14,550 bases of DNA from VFMC01 sp037131575. GTDB lineage: Bacteria; Actinomycetota; Acidimicrobiia; Acidimicrobiales; Ilumatobacteraceae. The stretch lies in the NCBI GenBank assembly GCA_037131575.1, contig JBAXQV010000070.1, forward strand, positions 1-14,550. Reading direction: 5' to 3'. Under the pieces are notes generated by a model. The model did no database searches. It had not been told where the DNA came from and saw only the letters and a list, made by a program, of their open reading frames with translations. Numbering within the stretch: the stretch's first letter is position 1; every line of letters starts with the position of its first letter. Positions 1-6,707 of this stretch are shown here, piece after piece. The position numbers and the translations under genes are program-made.

Positions 1-272
1 CGGTTGAAGCACTCGAGGTATTCGTCGTTGAACGTGGGCCGCTTGCACATCACCCGGTAGTACGGCTTCAGCAACTCGGCAATCGTTTCGTCGGCCACGG
101 TGGCATCCACTCGCCGGCGGATCTCTTCCATCTTCTGGAAGTCGGTCAGCTCGACGATGCGGAACGTGGTGACACCTCGCTCCGACAACCGAGCCGCGGC
201 CAGCAGACCGCTGAACCCTCCGCCGACGATGGCCACATCGGGGTCGAAGTCGAGTTCGTCACCGTTACCCAT
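1..272 (-). pseudogene. Baeyer-Villiger-type flavin monooxygenase, 5' part, apparent internal in-frame deletion
   Basis: The gene starts at ATG 272 behind a strong SD (GGAGGTGA, 8 nt upstream) and leaves the window on the left, so only 90 residues are visible. Residues 13-41 form the FAD Rossmann entry: beta strand, GGGFSG (17-22), then the second strand ending RIVE (38-41). In family members this is followed by a GGTW motif, the FxGxxxHxxxW fingerprint and an NADPH Rossmann motif. Here residue 42 jumps directly to DFQKMEEIRRRVD and, near residue 76, KRPTFNDEYLECFN. I know these from the middle of about 600-residue BVMO-like proteins, roughly 280-290 residues later. The frame is kept across the junction at about 145-155. 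It is either a real deletion (a dead gene, or a protein without oxygenase function) or an assembly collapse. The gene lies 49 nt after the selenoprotein stop and is probably co-transcribed with it. Family assignment is from remembered motifs. Confidence 0.7.
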
Positions 273-321
273 GTGCCGCGTCACCTCCGGCGGGAACTAA
301 CTACGGAGCGACGCCCACGGC

Positions 322-1422
322 TCAGCCGTTGTGCTCCTGCTCGATCTTCTGACGGAGGCGTTCCATCGTCATCTCCTCCACCGGCTCGGCCTCGTAGTCG
401 TCGGCCGACGTGGCGGTGTCGGGGAGGGGTAGGTAGTACGAGTTGCCCTTCGACCCCCAGTCGCCGACCATCTGGAAGAAGGCCGGGCCAGCAGGGTCGA
501 TGCCGCGGATGGGCATCGACCCACGGCGGATGGTGAAGTCGTGCGGTGCCAGTTCGCCTGCCCGGGTGAACCACCGCTCGGCAGCATCGGCGCGACCTTG
601 CTGGCTGAGCCACCAGGCCACAGCGAAGGCGGCCCGGGCCTGCTGATGCGTATCGTCGGCCACCTTCATGTCGGCCGCAACATCACCCGGGTAAGCGGGT
701 GCGTCGCCATGTACCCAGGCCCGCAGCGCTGTGAGGGGCTTGCGGTTGTGAAAGCGGGTGATGCTCGACATCTCGTTCGACACGTAGTGCACATCTTGCG
801 GGCGCACGATGCGGCCCTCCTCGTCGATCCAGACGACGGTGGGTACGTTCACCATGTTGTAGAGGTCGGCCACGCGGTGTTCGGTGTCGACGAGGCTGGG
901 GTGCGTGGCGCCCGCCGCATCAACAAAGGGGCGGGGGTCGTCGAGCGACCGATCGATGGCGACGGTCAGCACCACCAGACCGAGTGGGGCGAGTTCTTCA
1001 TGGAGTGCCTGCCACACGGGCAGGTCGTATCGGCACCCTCACCAACTGGCGTAGGCGTAGAGCACCACCTTCTTGCCACGGAAGTCGCTGAGCCGATGCA
1101 GCACGCCGTGCACATCGGGTAGTTCGAAGTCGGGCGCGATTCCCGAGCGAAGGCTGGCAGCGCGCTCGGCGGCCGGGGCGGCAATGGCAGCCACCCGCTC
1201 GTCATGGTCGATGGCAAGCGGTCGGCCGACGAGTCGGGCGAGCAACTCGACGTCGAGGCCGCCGGCCGGCGTGCCGGCGGGCACCGGAATGCACACCTCG
1301 TCGCGGCACAGGCCCTCGGGCTTGCGGTCCCAGCCCAACAACGCCGGGTCGACCGCGAGGGTGTCGCCCGTGGAGGTGACGGTGTGCACGCGCTGTTCGT
1401 CGATGACGGTCCAGATGGTCAT
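322..1422 (-). CDS. Redoxin/thioredoxin-fold selenoprotein, in-frame TGA read as Sec128 (U-G-C active site)
   Basis: This is read as one 366-residue protein through the TGA at 1039-1041. Residues 95-127 give the start of a peroxiredoxin/TlpA-like domain (APDFELPDVHG, then a KKVVLYAYASW strand). Residue 128 is TGA, followed at once by GCRYDLPVWQALHEE and the rest of the fold, including the cis-Pro loop NVPTVVWIDEEGR (192-204). The stop falls where thioredoxin-fold proteins carry the nucleophilic Cys after Trp, so the motif becomes W-Sec-Gly-Cys. An N-terminal segment has a Cys pair, C39 and C44. The C-terminus (about 245-366) is helical and TPR-like, ending in a charged tail. A SECIS-like hairpin follows the TGA. 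The likely role is thiol or peroxide redox chemistry in the cytoplasm, as no signal peptide is seen. No good SD precedes ATG 1422. The membrane-protein gene ends 24 nt upstream and the BVMO-like gene begins 49 nt downstream. A nonsense mutation or sequencing error at a Cys codon is the main alternative. Confidence 0.83.
1005..1041 (-). promoter_or_regulatory. Candidate bacterial SECIS element after the Sec TGA
   Basis: In the mRNA the UGA (1041-1039) is followed by 20 nt and then a hairpin. The stem is CCUGCC (1024-1019) paired with GGCAGG (1013-1008), with loop CGUGU (1018-1014). The bacterial SECIS model asks for an apical loop of 3-14 nt with a G among its first two bases, starting about 16-37 nt after UGA. 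All of these hold here. A lower helix GUGC/GCAC (1036-1033 with 1008-1005) can stack beneath if the terminal C-G pair of the upper stem opens. The stem lies inside coding sequence, so some pairing could be chance in GC-rich DNA. Confidence 0.65.
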
Positions 1423-1446
1423 GAGCGAACCATACCCCGCGATCGA

Positions 1447-1848
1447 TCACGACTTGGCGAAGAAGGCCTGAGCTTTCTTGGTGCCGAACAGGAAGTACAG
1501 CACGATCACCGATGAGATGATGGTGGTGATTCCAGTCGTGCGTCGCGAGCTGTCGAGGGCGACGATGGCGTAGATGGCTGCCGCAATGCCGATCAGTTCC
1601 ATCAAACCGATGAGGTCGCGGCTGAGCCTGCTGCCCTTCAGCAAACCGATCGCGAACAGCACCGTCAACACGCCGATCACAACGAGGGCGATACCGAAGA
1701 AGGTGATCTTGCCGGTGGTCATGCTCGAGTCTTCGAGAAGCTTGGCGTCGTGACGCAGGCCGATGAACAGCAAGCCGAATATGGCCTGCGAGATACCGCT
1801 CAGGATGGCGAGCAGGCCGATCACGGTTACCAACAGCGGGCGCTTCAT
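1447..1848 (-). CDS. Four-helix membrane protein of unknown function
   Basis: The protein has 133 residues. Four hydrophobic segments are visible at about 4-31, 49-71, 79-98 and 105-122, with a basic C-terminal tail (TKKAQAFFAKS). No catalytic motif or export signal apart from the helices is seen. The start at ATG 1848 is well supported by a purine-rich SD (AAGGAAGAGG, about 4 nt upstream). It is the first gene of a minus-strand group, with the selenoprotein gene starting 24 nt after its stop and the BVMO-like gene after that, so co-transcription is likely. A role as membrane partner of the redox protein is possible from position only. I do not recognise a named family with confidence. Confidence 0.8.
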   Translation of the reverse strand: MKRPLLVTVIGLLAILSGISQAIFGLLFIGLRHDAKLLEDSSMTTGKITFFGIALVVIGVLTVLFAIGLLKGSRLSRDLIGLMELIGIAAAIYAIVALDSSRRTTGITTIISSVIVLYFLFGTKKAQAFFAKS

Positions 1849-1913
1849 GTGTCCTCTTCCTTCGTAACGCCGCGGCTGGGTACCAACGACCGATTCACAG
1901 TGAGTCTCAAGAA

Positions 1914-1942
1914 TTGCTCAGACATCGCCCGATTTCTAGAGT
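1914..1942 (+). promoter_or_regulatory. Possible sigma70-type promoter for the HTH gene
   Basis: TTGCTC (1914-1919) and TAGAGT (1937-1942) are separated by 17 bp, in the divergent gap between the membrane-protein gene and the HTH gene. Placement upstream of ATG 1965 fits. The match to consensus is moderate and this was found by eye. Confidence 0.35.
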
Positions 1943-1964
1943 GATGGAAGGTTTCGCGTAAAGA

Positions 1965-2396
1965 ATGGAAGGTTCCTGTGCCCGTTGGCCGTCCACCCGG
2001 CATCTCGTCGCGAGTTCGTCGAGTTCGATCGATGCCCACGCGATGCAGAAGCACTTCCGGTGGGCGACACCCGTAGAGATCGTCACCATCGCAATGCCCG
2101 AACTCATCGCGAGCGGTATCGACCCGTTCAAGTATCCCTTTCCTCTCAACGGCTACCCGGAAGCGGCCACAGTGGGGCGCTCGGTGCCCACACGCCTCAC
2201 CGACGAGTTCCTCATCGAGATCGCGACGCGCTACGTGATGCACGGTCGTGGTTACGCGAAGGCGATCGCTGCGCAACGCAATGTCTCCACGCGCACCGTG
2301 ATCAGTTGGGTCGAGAAGGCACGAGCACGAGGAATACTGACGGCCACCACACCCGGCTCGGTGGGTGGATCGGTCAACCCCCCACCGACCGCTTGA
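1965..2396 (+). CDS. Helix-turn-helix DNA-binding protein (actinobacterial type)
   Basis: Up to 143 residues. The C-terminal half reads LTDEFLIEIATRYVMHG (78-94), then a helix-turn-helix: GYAKAIAAQRNVSTRTVISWVEKARARGIL (96-125 in two helices), ending in a flexible Gly/Pro/Thr tail. This resembles short actinobacterial proteins in which a V-S-x-x-T-x-x-x-W-V recognition helix is followed by a basic stretch. The middle segment (about 30-75) is rich in Pro and aromatics and is not recognised. The start is uncertain. ATG 1965 has a GGAAGG about 13 nt upstream, but residues 1-26 look poorly conserved in character, and ATG 2043 (giving 117 residues) is an alternative without an SD. It is divergent from the membrane-protein/selenoprotein group, so it could regulate that group; this is inference only. 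Confidence 0.65.
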   Translation: MEGSCARWPSTRHLVASSSSSIDAHAMQKHFRWATPVEIVTIAMPELIASGIDPFKYPFPLNGYPEAATVGRSVPTRLTDEFLIEIATRYVMHGRGYAKAIAAQRNVSTRTVISWVEKARARGILTATTPGSVGGSVNPPPTA

Positions 2397-2466
2397 TCAG
2401 TTCGACTGGAACCCCTCGGTAATCGGTCACGAGCGCCAAGGTCGGCTCGACCGTCGACTGCTGCCG

Positions 2467-2478
2467 TATGCTTCCGAC
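2467..2478 (+). promoter_or_regulatory. Possible -10 element giving a leaderless mRNA
   Basis: TATGCT at 2467-2472 ends 6 nt before the ATG at 2479, which has no SD. Leaderless transcripts of this layout are common in actinobacteria. No convincing -35 is visible. A small inverted repeat, GGTCG-GCT-CGACC (2440-2452), sits just upstream and could be an operator. Confidence 0.35.
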
Positions 2479-2712
2479 ATGAGCCATGACTCGTCGAACG
2501 ACAGCGAATGGTCGCCCGCCACCAGCGCGCCTGGTGAGCTGTACACGGTGGAGGGCCGCATCCGTGCCACCGGCGCCTTTGCCCAGGGCCTCAAGAACAG
2601 GGACCCCCGAGGTCGCGCGTACCGACGGTCGATGCAACGTGCTGCGCTTCTCTGCGTCGGCGTTGTGGTGGCCCTCTTGGCGCTCGTCGCATTGATCTCC
2701 GCCGTCACCTGA
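2479..2712 (+). CDS. Small single-pass membrane protein, C-terminal helix
   Basis: The protein has 77 residues: an acidic/polar N-terminus (MSHDSSNDSEWSP), a middle part with TVEGRIRATGAFAQGLKNRDPRGRAYRR, and a hydrophobic helix (about 55-76) that ends at the stop. The basic residues before the helix predict a cytoplasmic N-terminus. The frame is open further upstream, but ATG 2479 is preferred because the upstream residues look non-coding and a -10-like TATGCT lies just before it. The stop TGA (2710-2712) is in the same frame as the dimethylformamidase-like gene, with 14 sense codons between TGA and that gene's GTG. The two may therefore be parts of one membrane-anchored protein (see findings). 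No family recognised. Confidence 0.6.
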   Translation: MSHDSSNDSEWSPATSAPGELYTVEGRIRATGAFAQGLKNRDPRGRAYRRSMQRAALLCVGVVVALLALVALISAVT

Positions 2713-2754
2713 ACCCGGAACTCCTCGAGACCGACCAGCAACCCGACCATCGAA

Positions 2755-4281
2755 GTGTGGCAACCTCTGCCGATGGCGTTCGAGACGGTGACGGGATACT
2801 GCTGGCCACAATCGGTGGGGTCGGGTGAGCAGGTGGGTCTGCACCTGAGCTCAGCCGGTGGCCGTGACGTGCAGGTGGAGATCGCCCGCGTCGGCGGCAG
2901 GCGCGATGTGGTGTGGTCGGCCACCGTGCAGGCCGCCGAGTACGCCACACCCCACCAGGCATACGAGCTCGGTTGCGGCTGGCCGGCAGCTACCACCATC
3001 GCCACCGACCCAGAGTGGCGGTCGGGCTACTACGAGGTGGTGCTCACCATCGACGTCGACGGCAAGCAGCGCACCGACCACGCCTTCTTCGTGGTGCGCC
3101 CGGGTGCCCAGTCGGCCAACACCATCCTGTTGCAACTCGCCACCAACACCTGGGCCGCCTACAACGACTTCGGCGGGCACAACCTCTACACCGGCGGCAC
3201 CATCAGCGCGCTGCAACGCCCGATGGCCCGCGGCTACCTGCACAAGCCGGCCGGCGCCGGCCGACGGGTCACCACCACCAACCCACCCGACCCCGATATG
3301 AACACCCACGTGGGCTATCTGCGCCAGAACCGCCTCTCGCCCTACGCGGGGTCGGCCGGTTGGCCCGACTGGGAGCAACCCTTCCTGCAGTGGGCTGAAC
3401 GCAACGGTTACGGCATCGACGTGTGCGCCAACGCTGATCTTGAGGAGCACCCCGAGGTGTTGCGCGGCAAGCGCCTGGTGCTGTCGGTTGGCCACGACGA
3501 ATACTGGTCGGGCCCCATGCGCGACACCGTGGAAGACTTCATCGCCAACGGTGGCAACGTCGCTTTCTTCAGCGGGAACACAGCGTTCTGGCAGGTGCGC
3601 ATGGAGGACCCCGATGCCTCGGGGAACGCCACGCGGATGATCGGCTACAAGGGTCAGTTCAAAGCCGACCCGGTGTTCGGCACCGACCGTCAGAGCGAAC
3701 TCACCACCATCTGGAGCGACCACCTGTTGGGCCGACCCGAGAACATGATGACCGGCGTGAGCTTCACCCGTGGCGGCTACCACCGCATCGGCAAACGAGT
3801 CACCAACGGCGCTGGCGGGTACACCGTGCATCGCCACGATCACTGGCTGTTCGAGGGCACCGGCATCGGTTACGGCGACGTGTTGGGCAGTGCCTCCACC
3901 GTGGTGGGCTACGAGTGCGACGGCTGCGACTTCACCACCCGCGATGGCTTGCCCTACCCCACCGGCAGCGACGGCACGCCTGAGAACTTCGTGATTCTCG
4001 CGTCGGCACCGGCAGCCCACTTCACGCGCACCACCTCGGCACGCCCACCCAAGCCACACGTGCCGGCGGAAGACGAGTTCATCGCCAGTCGCTTGTTCGA
4101 CTCACGCGAGCCGGAGGCTGTGGAACGCATCGCCCATGGCCATGCCATGCTCGGCACCTACACCTCGCCCGGCGGGGGCACGGTGATCACCAGCGGTAGC
4201 ACCGATTGGGCCCACGGCCTCGCCGGACGCGACCCACAGATCGAGCAGATCACCGCCAACGTGCTCAACCGCCTCGGGTAG
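2755..4281 (+). CDS. N,N-dimethylformamidase beta-subunit-like protein
   Basis: The protein has 508 residues from GTG 2755; ATG 2773 is an alternative and neither has an SD. It opens with a beta-rich segment (GYCWPQSVGSGEQVGLHLSS, 14-33), as family members do. Hallmark stretches follow: LLQLATNTWAAYNDFGGHNLY (125-145), WERNGY-like/IDV (about 214-223), SVGHDEYWS (244-252), GGNVAFFSGNTAFWQVR (266-282), DHWLFEGTGIGYGDVLG (362-378) and a C-terminal GGGTVITSGSTDWAHGL (473-489). In the characterised dimethylformamidase the large subunit is longer and binds a mononuclear iron through two Tyr and one His. I cannot map those ligands with confidence here, and no small subunit gene is seen, so the amide substrate is unknown. 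It follows the 77-residue membrane protein in the same frame. A small-amide hydrolase is the best guess. Confidence 0.82.
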   Translation: MWQPLPMAFETVTGYCWPQSVGSGEQVGLHLSSAGGRDVQVEIARVGGRRDVVWSATVQAAEYATPHQAYELGCGWPAATTIATDPEWRSGYYEVVLTIDVDGKQRTDHAFFVVRPGAQSANTILLQLATNTWAAYNDFGGHNLYTGGTISALQRPMARGYLHKPAGAGRRVTTTNPPDPDMNTHVGYLRQNRLSPYAGSAGWPDWEQPFLQWAERNGYGIDVCANADLEEHPEVLRGKRLVLSVGHDEYWSGPMRDTVEDFIANGGNVAFFSGNTAFWQVRMEDPDASGNATRMIGYKGQFKADPVFGTDRQSELTTIWSDHLLGRPENMMTGVSFTRGGYHRIGKRVTNGAGGYTVHRHDHWLFEGTGIGYGDVLGSASTVVGYECDGCDFTTRDGLPYPTGSDGTPENFVILASAPAAHFTRTTSARPPKPHVPAEDEFIASRLFDSREPEAVERIAHGHAMLGTYTSPGGGTVITSGSTDWAHGLAGRDPQIEQITANVLNRLG

Positions 4282-4435
4282 CTGAGCAGAGGCCGGACGG
4301 GGCGCTCCTGCGTCGACACCCACGTTCTGCATCAACTGTCGGGTTCACCGAATGTTCATGAAACGTATGCGGCCCGTCATGCGTGTTGATGGTTGACCTC
4401 TATCCGTGGGGTCGTCCGTCACGAAGGATCATCCA
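4282..4435. other. Intergenic region before the secreted hydrolase
   Basis: This 154-nt gap has no open frame of note. A palindromic TTCATGAA at about 4349-4356 and a TTGACC near 4393 are visible. No convincing promoter pair or terminator hairpin was found. Confidence 0.3.
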
Positions 4436-5983
4436 ATGAACAGACTCTCAGTCATCCCTGCGTTGCTGCTGTGCGGCATCGTGGCAACGTCGGTGTTGCC
4501 AGGCAACGGTTCGGTCGTAGCAAGCGGCACCGTAGCGCCGCCGGTGACGCAGCCGCCCGCGACACCACCGACCTACACGGTGCCGCCCACCACCACACCT
4601 CGAACGACGATCGTGTCGCCGACCACGGCGCCGCCACAGACCACTACTCCGCCGACCACCATCAGACCCCCAACCACCACCACACCACCAACCACTGCAC
4701 CACCGACCACTGCACCACCGACCACTGCGCCTCCAACCACTGCGCCTCCCACCACCGCACCACCGACCACCACACCGCCGACCACCACACCGCCAACCAC
4801 CACACCGCAGCGATGCCCGGCATACCCGTCAGGGAATCCGTTTCAGTCGGAGGTGCTCTCCACGCGAGGCGGAGTCCAATGCTGGTCGCTCATCGCGAGC
4901 GGCGATTCGGTGACCTCGGCTCACAACCAGTTCGCGTCGGGCCTACCCACGCCCACGACTCCGTGTCCCAACACTGCGATCGGGGCTGGCAGAGGAGCCG
5001 GTAACGACCCATTCTTCAGCTACGCGTCTGGAGTCTTCAACGGGGCGGCCAAGTTCGCCGGTGGTCACTACTACAACTATGCCCGCACTGGTTTCTCCAC
5101 CACCTCGATGCGCCTCGCCACTCCCGGCACCGTTGATGCCTGCGGGAACATGTGGGGCAAGGGTGCTCCGCCCATCGGCATGGTGCTCGGTACTGCCGCT
5201 TGGGAGAAGGCCAACCAACGCAAGGTCTCATGGGTCACGACCGGCGGCGTGAACAACACGAACTGGTCGACGATGCTGAAGAACTTCATCACCTGCAGTG
5301 CTCTCGAAAGCATCGCCAATGCGAACGCGCTGCTCAGAGATAGGCGCTACATCTCGATGACCATTGCTCCGAACGGTGTAGCGGCACACACCATCGACGG
5401 CACCAACAGCGACATGTTGATCCTCAATTTGATCCTCTCGCGAGGCGGCACCTGCACCTTCCGCTGGAACATCGGCGCTGCTTCTGGCACCGTGCCAGTG
5501 ACCGTTCCCCCGTTTGACCTTCCGGTCACTGGGGCGGGCATCACCGCCGACATCAGTGCCATGGTCGGCGCCGCCGTGGCGGCCAGGATCGACAAGATCA
5601 CGTGGGTCGGCTATTACGACATCTCCCCAGCTGTGATCAACACATCGGCTGCCTTGACTGCGTGGGGACTCGACCCGAGGCTCGTGAGCTGGCTTGTGCC
5701 GAACTTGGGTTCTTGGGGCGTTCCTGCGATGTTCCCCCTCTCGCGCAACGCCACCCAAACCGCCATCCTTCAGTTGGACCAGACCGACCTGAACACCGCC
5801 ATCTGCGCCGGCGTTACGGCAGGTGCTGCCGGCGCCCCGGCCGGCACCGCCTCGTGCACCACGTGGCCCGCCCCCGGGTTCGCCGCATGGACCGACATCC
5901 AGTCGACCGTCGTTGGCGGCATGCCTCACCCGAGTGCGGCCGGCCACGCCAAGCTGACCGCCCTGCTCATCCCCAGGGTCTGA
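4436..5983 (+). CDS. Secreted SGNH/GDSL-type hydrolase with Pro/Thr-rich stalk
   Basis: The protein has 515 residues from ATG 4436, chosen because an AAGGAT SD lies about 10 nt upstream and a signal peptide follows at once (MNRLSVIPALLLCGIVATSV). GTG 4406 would add ten polar residues. Residues 33-124 are a low-complexity stalk dominated by PPTTA/PPTTT units. The catalytic-looking domain starts near C128. Block I is CWSLIASGDSVT with Ser158. A block II-like NYARTG (214-219) and a block III-like GGVNNTNW (270-277) follow. The last block, GMPHPSAAGH, supplies His498. The Asp usually three residues before that His is Gly here (Gly495). Eight Cys in the mature part suggest disulfides. It is probably exported and attached to, or crossing, the cell wall. 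The substrate is unknown (ester, lipid or acetyl-sugar). It stands alone, about 150 nt after the dimethylformamidase-like gene. Confidence 0.78.
   Translation: MNRLSVIPALLLCGIVATSVLPGNGSVVASGTVAPPVTQPPATPPTYTVPPTTTPRTTIVSPTTAPPQTTTPPTTIRPPTTTTPPTTAPPTTAPPTTAPPTTAPPTTAPPTTTPPTTTPPTTTPQRCPAYPSGNPFQSEVLSTRGGVQCWSLIASGDSVTSAHNQFASGLPTPTTPCPNTAIGAGRGAGNDPFFSYASGVFNGAAKFAGGHYYNYARTGFSTTSMRLATPGTVDACGNMWGKGAPPIGMVLGTAAWEKANQRKVSWVTTGGVNNTNWSTMLKNFITCSALESIANANALLRDRRYISMTIAPNGVAAHTIDGTNSDMLILNLILSRGGTCTFRWNIGAASGTVPVTVPPFDLPVTGAGITADISAMVGAAVAARIDKITWVGYYDISPAVINTSAALTAWGLDPRLVSWLVPNLGSWGVPAMFPLSRNATQTAILQLDQTDLNTAICAGVTAGAAGAPAGTASCTTWPAPGFAAWTDIQSTVVGGMPHPSAAGHAKLTALLIPRV
4667..4807 (+). repeat. 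15-bp coding minisatellite (PPTTA/PPTTT units)
   Basis: About nine 15-bp units encode Pro-Pro-Thr-Thr-Ala or Pro-Pro-Thr-Thr-Thr in tandem, forming the core of the stalk of the secreted hydrolase. The units are nearly identical, differing mainly at third codon positions (for example accaccgaccactgc against cctccaaccactgcg). Such arrays vary in copy number by slippage and are easily misassembled. Confidence 0.85.
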
Positions 5984-6015
5984 CCGCAACGGGAACACTC
6001 AGTACGTCGTCGAGC

Positions 6016-6046
6016 CGGCCGGACCGCCAACCTGGTGGTCCGGCCG
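6016..6046 (+). terminator. GC-rich hairpin after the secreted hydrolase gene
   Basis: The arm CGGCCGGACCGCCA (6016-6029) pairs with TGGTGGTCCGGCCG (6033-6046) over 14 bp with one G-U pair and a 3-nt loop. It lies 32 nt after the stop at 5983. No T-run follows, so this would be the tail-less type often seen in actinobacteria. Confidence 0.5.
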
Positions 6047-6070
6047 ACCTCGATCGGTAAGACTCACCCA

Positions 6071-6637
6071 ATGTCGATTCGCTTCACCCGGCCCACATCG
6101 GCAGACCTCTGCGCTCTTGCGGAAGCCGGCGCTGGCGATGCGCTCACCTACGCCCCGGTCGGCTTGTCGGCGATGCCCGTAGCGCCACCCGGCTATCGGC
6201 TCGACCGTTGGTCGCGATCCCTAGGCAATGATGCGCTCACCTTCGGCCGAGCCGCCGAAGCAATCCGCCAATGGCGAGTGCACGAGGGGGCCGGCCTCAT
6301 CGTGCACGCCGACGGACCCCCGGCGAAGAATTCTGTCGTCGCCATGGCCGCACCACTCCCCCTCGGCTACATCGACGTCGTGTGCCGTGTGATCGACGTC
6401 ATCGACCAGCCCGGTCGCTTTGGTTTCTCCTACGGCACGCTGCCAGTGCACCCCGAACAGGGCGAGGAATCGTTCACGGTGTGCCGCCACGATGACGGCA
6501 CGGTCGTGTTCGAAATCGTCGCTGTATCGCGCCCGCGGCACATACTCGCCAGAGCTGTGCCGCCGGTGGCCCGTCGCCTCCAGCGCGCCGCCACGAACCG
6601 CTACCTCGATGCCATGCAACGGGCTGTCAACTCCTGA
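6071..6637 (+). CDS. DUF1990 family protein
   Basis: The protein has 188 residues from ATG 6071. The in-frame GTG at 6035 is rejected because it overlaps the hairpin and adds an unlikely N-terminus. DUF1990 traits are LTYAPVG near the N-terminus (25-31), GYRLDRWSRSLG (41-52), a central WRVHEGAGLIVHADGPP (68-84) and the family signature RFGFSYGTLPVHPEQGEESF (116-135). It is soluble, with no signal peptide. Its biochemical role is unknown; bacterial and plant members are small single-domain proteins. No SD is visible before the start. It stands between the secreted hydrolase and a small membrane protein, with no clear functional link to either. Confidence 0.82.
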   Translation: MSIRFTRPTSADLCALAEAGAGDALTYAPVGLSAMPVAPPGYRLDRWSRSLGNDALTFGRAAEAIRQWRVHEGAGLIVHADGPPAKNSVVAMAAPLPLGYIDVVCRVIDVIDQPGRFGFSYGTLPVHPEQGEESFTVCRHDDGTVVFEIVAVSRPRHILARAVPPVARRLQRAATNRYLDAMQRAVNS

Positions 6638-6658
6638 GAATTATGCGACAATCATCGG

Positions 6659-6676
6659 GGACAGCACAGCCTGTCC
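6659..6676 (+). other. Small hairpin upstream of the 91-residue membrane protein gene
   Basis: GGACAG-cacagc-CTGTCC forms a perfect 6-bp stem with a 6-nt loop in the 70-nt gap between the DUF1990 gene and the next start. It could be a weak terminator, an operator or chance. No T-run follows. Confidence 0.3.
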
Positions 6677-6707
6677 GAATTGGCCGGATTCATCTCACGG
6701 AGGACAC

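Noticed and set aside
322..1017. Separate gene starting at GTG 1017 downstream of the TGA
   Set aside because: It has no SD and would begin in the middle of a thioredoxin fold whose first half lies in the same frame just upstream. One recoded gene explains both halves.
2710..2712. Second Sec codon at the TGA between the 77-residue protein and the dimethylformamidase-like gene
   Set aside because: No stem-loop of SECIS type follows within about 40 nt, and the position is a membrane helix/linker boundary rather than a redox site.
2851..4059. 402-codon open frame on the minus strand
   Set aside because: It is antisense to the dimethylformamidase-like gene, is low-complexity (Val/Gly/His/Ala) and matches no family. 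It is a high-GC shadow.
4667..4807. CRISPR-like array in the Pro/Thr region
   Set aside because: The 15-bp units are contiguous, without spacers, and in frame inside a coding stalk.
4393..5004. His/Thr-rich 203-codon frame that looks metal-binding (HHTT repeats)
   Set aside because: It is a +1 shadow of the Pro/Thr repeat in the secreted hydrolase. The His runs are the repeat read out of frame.
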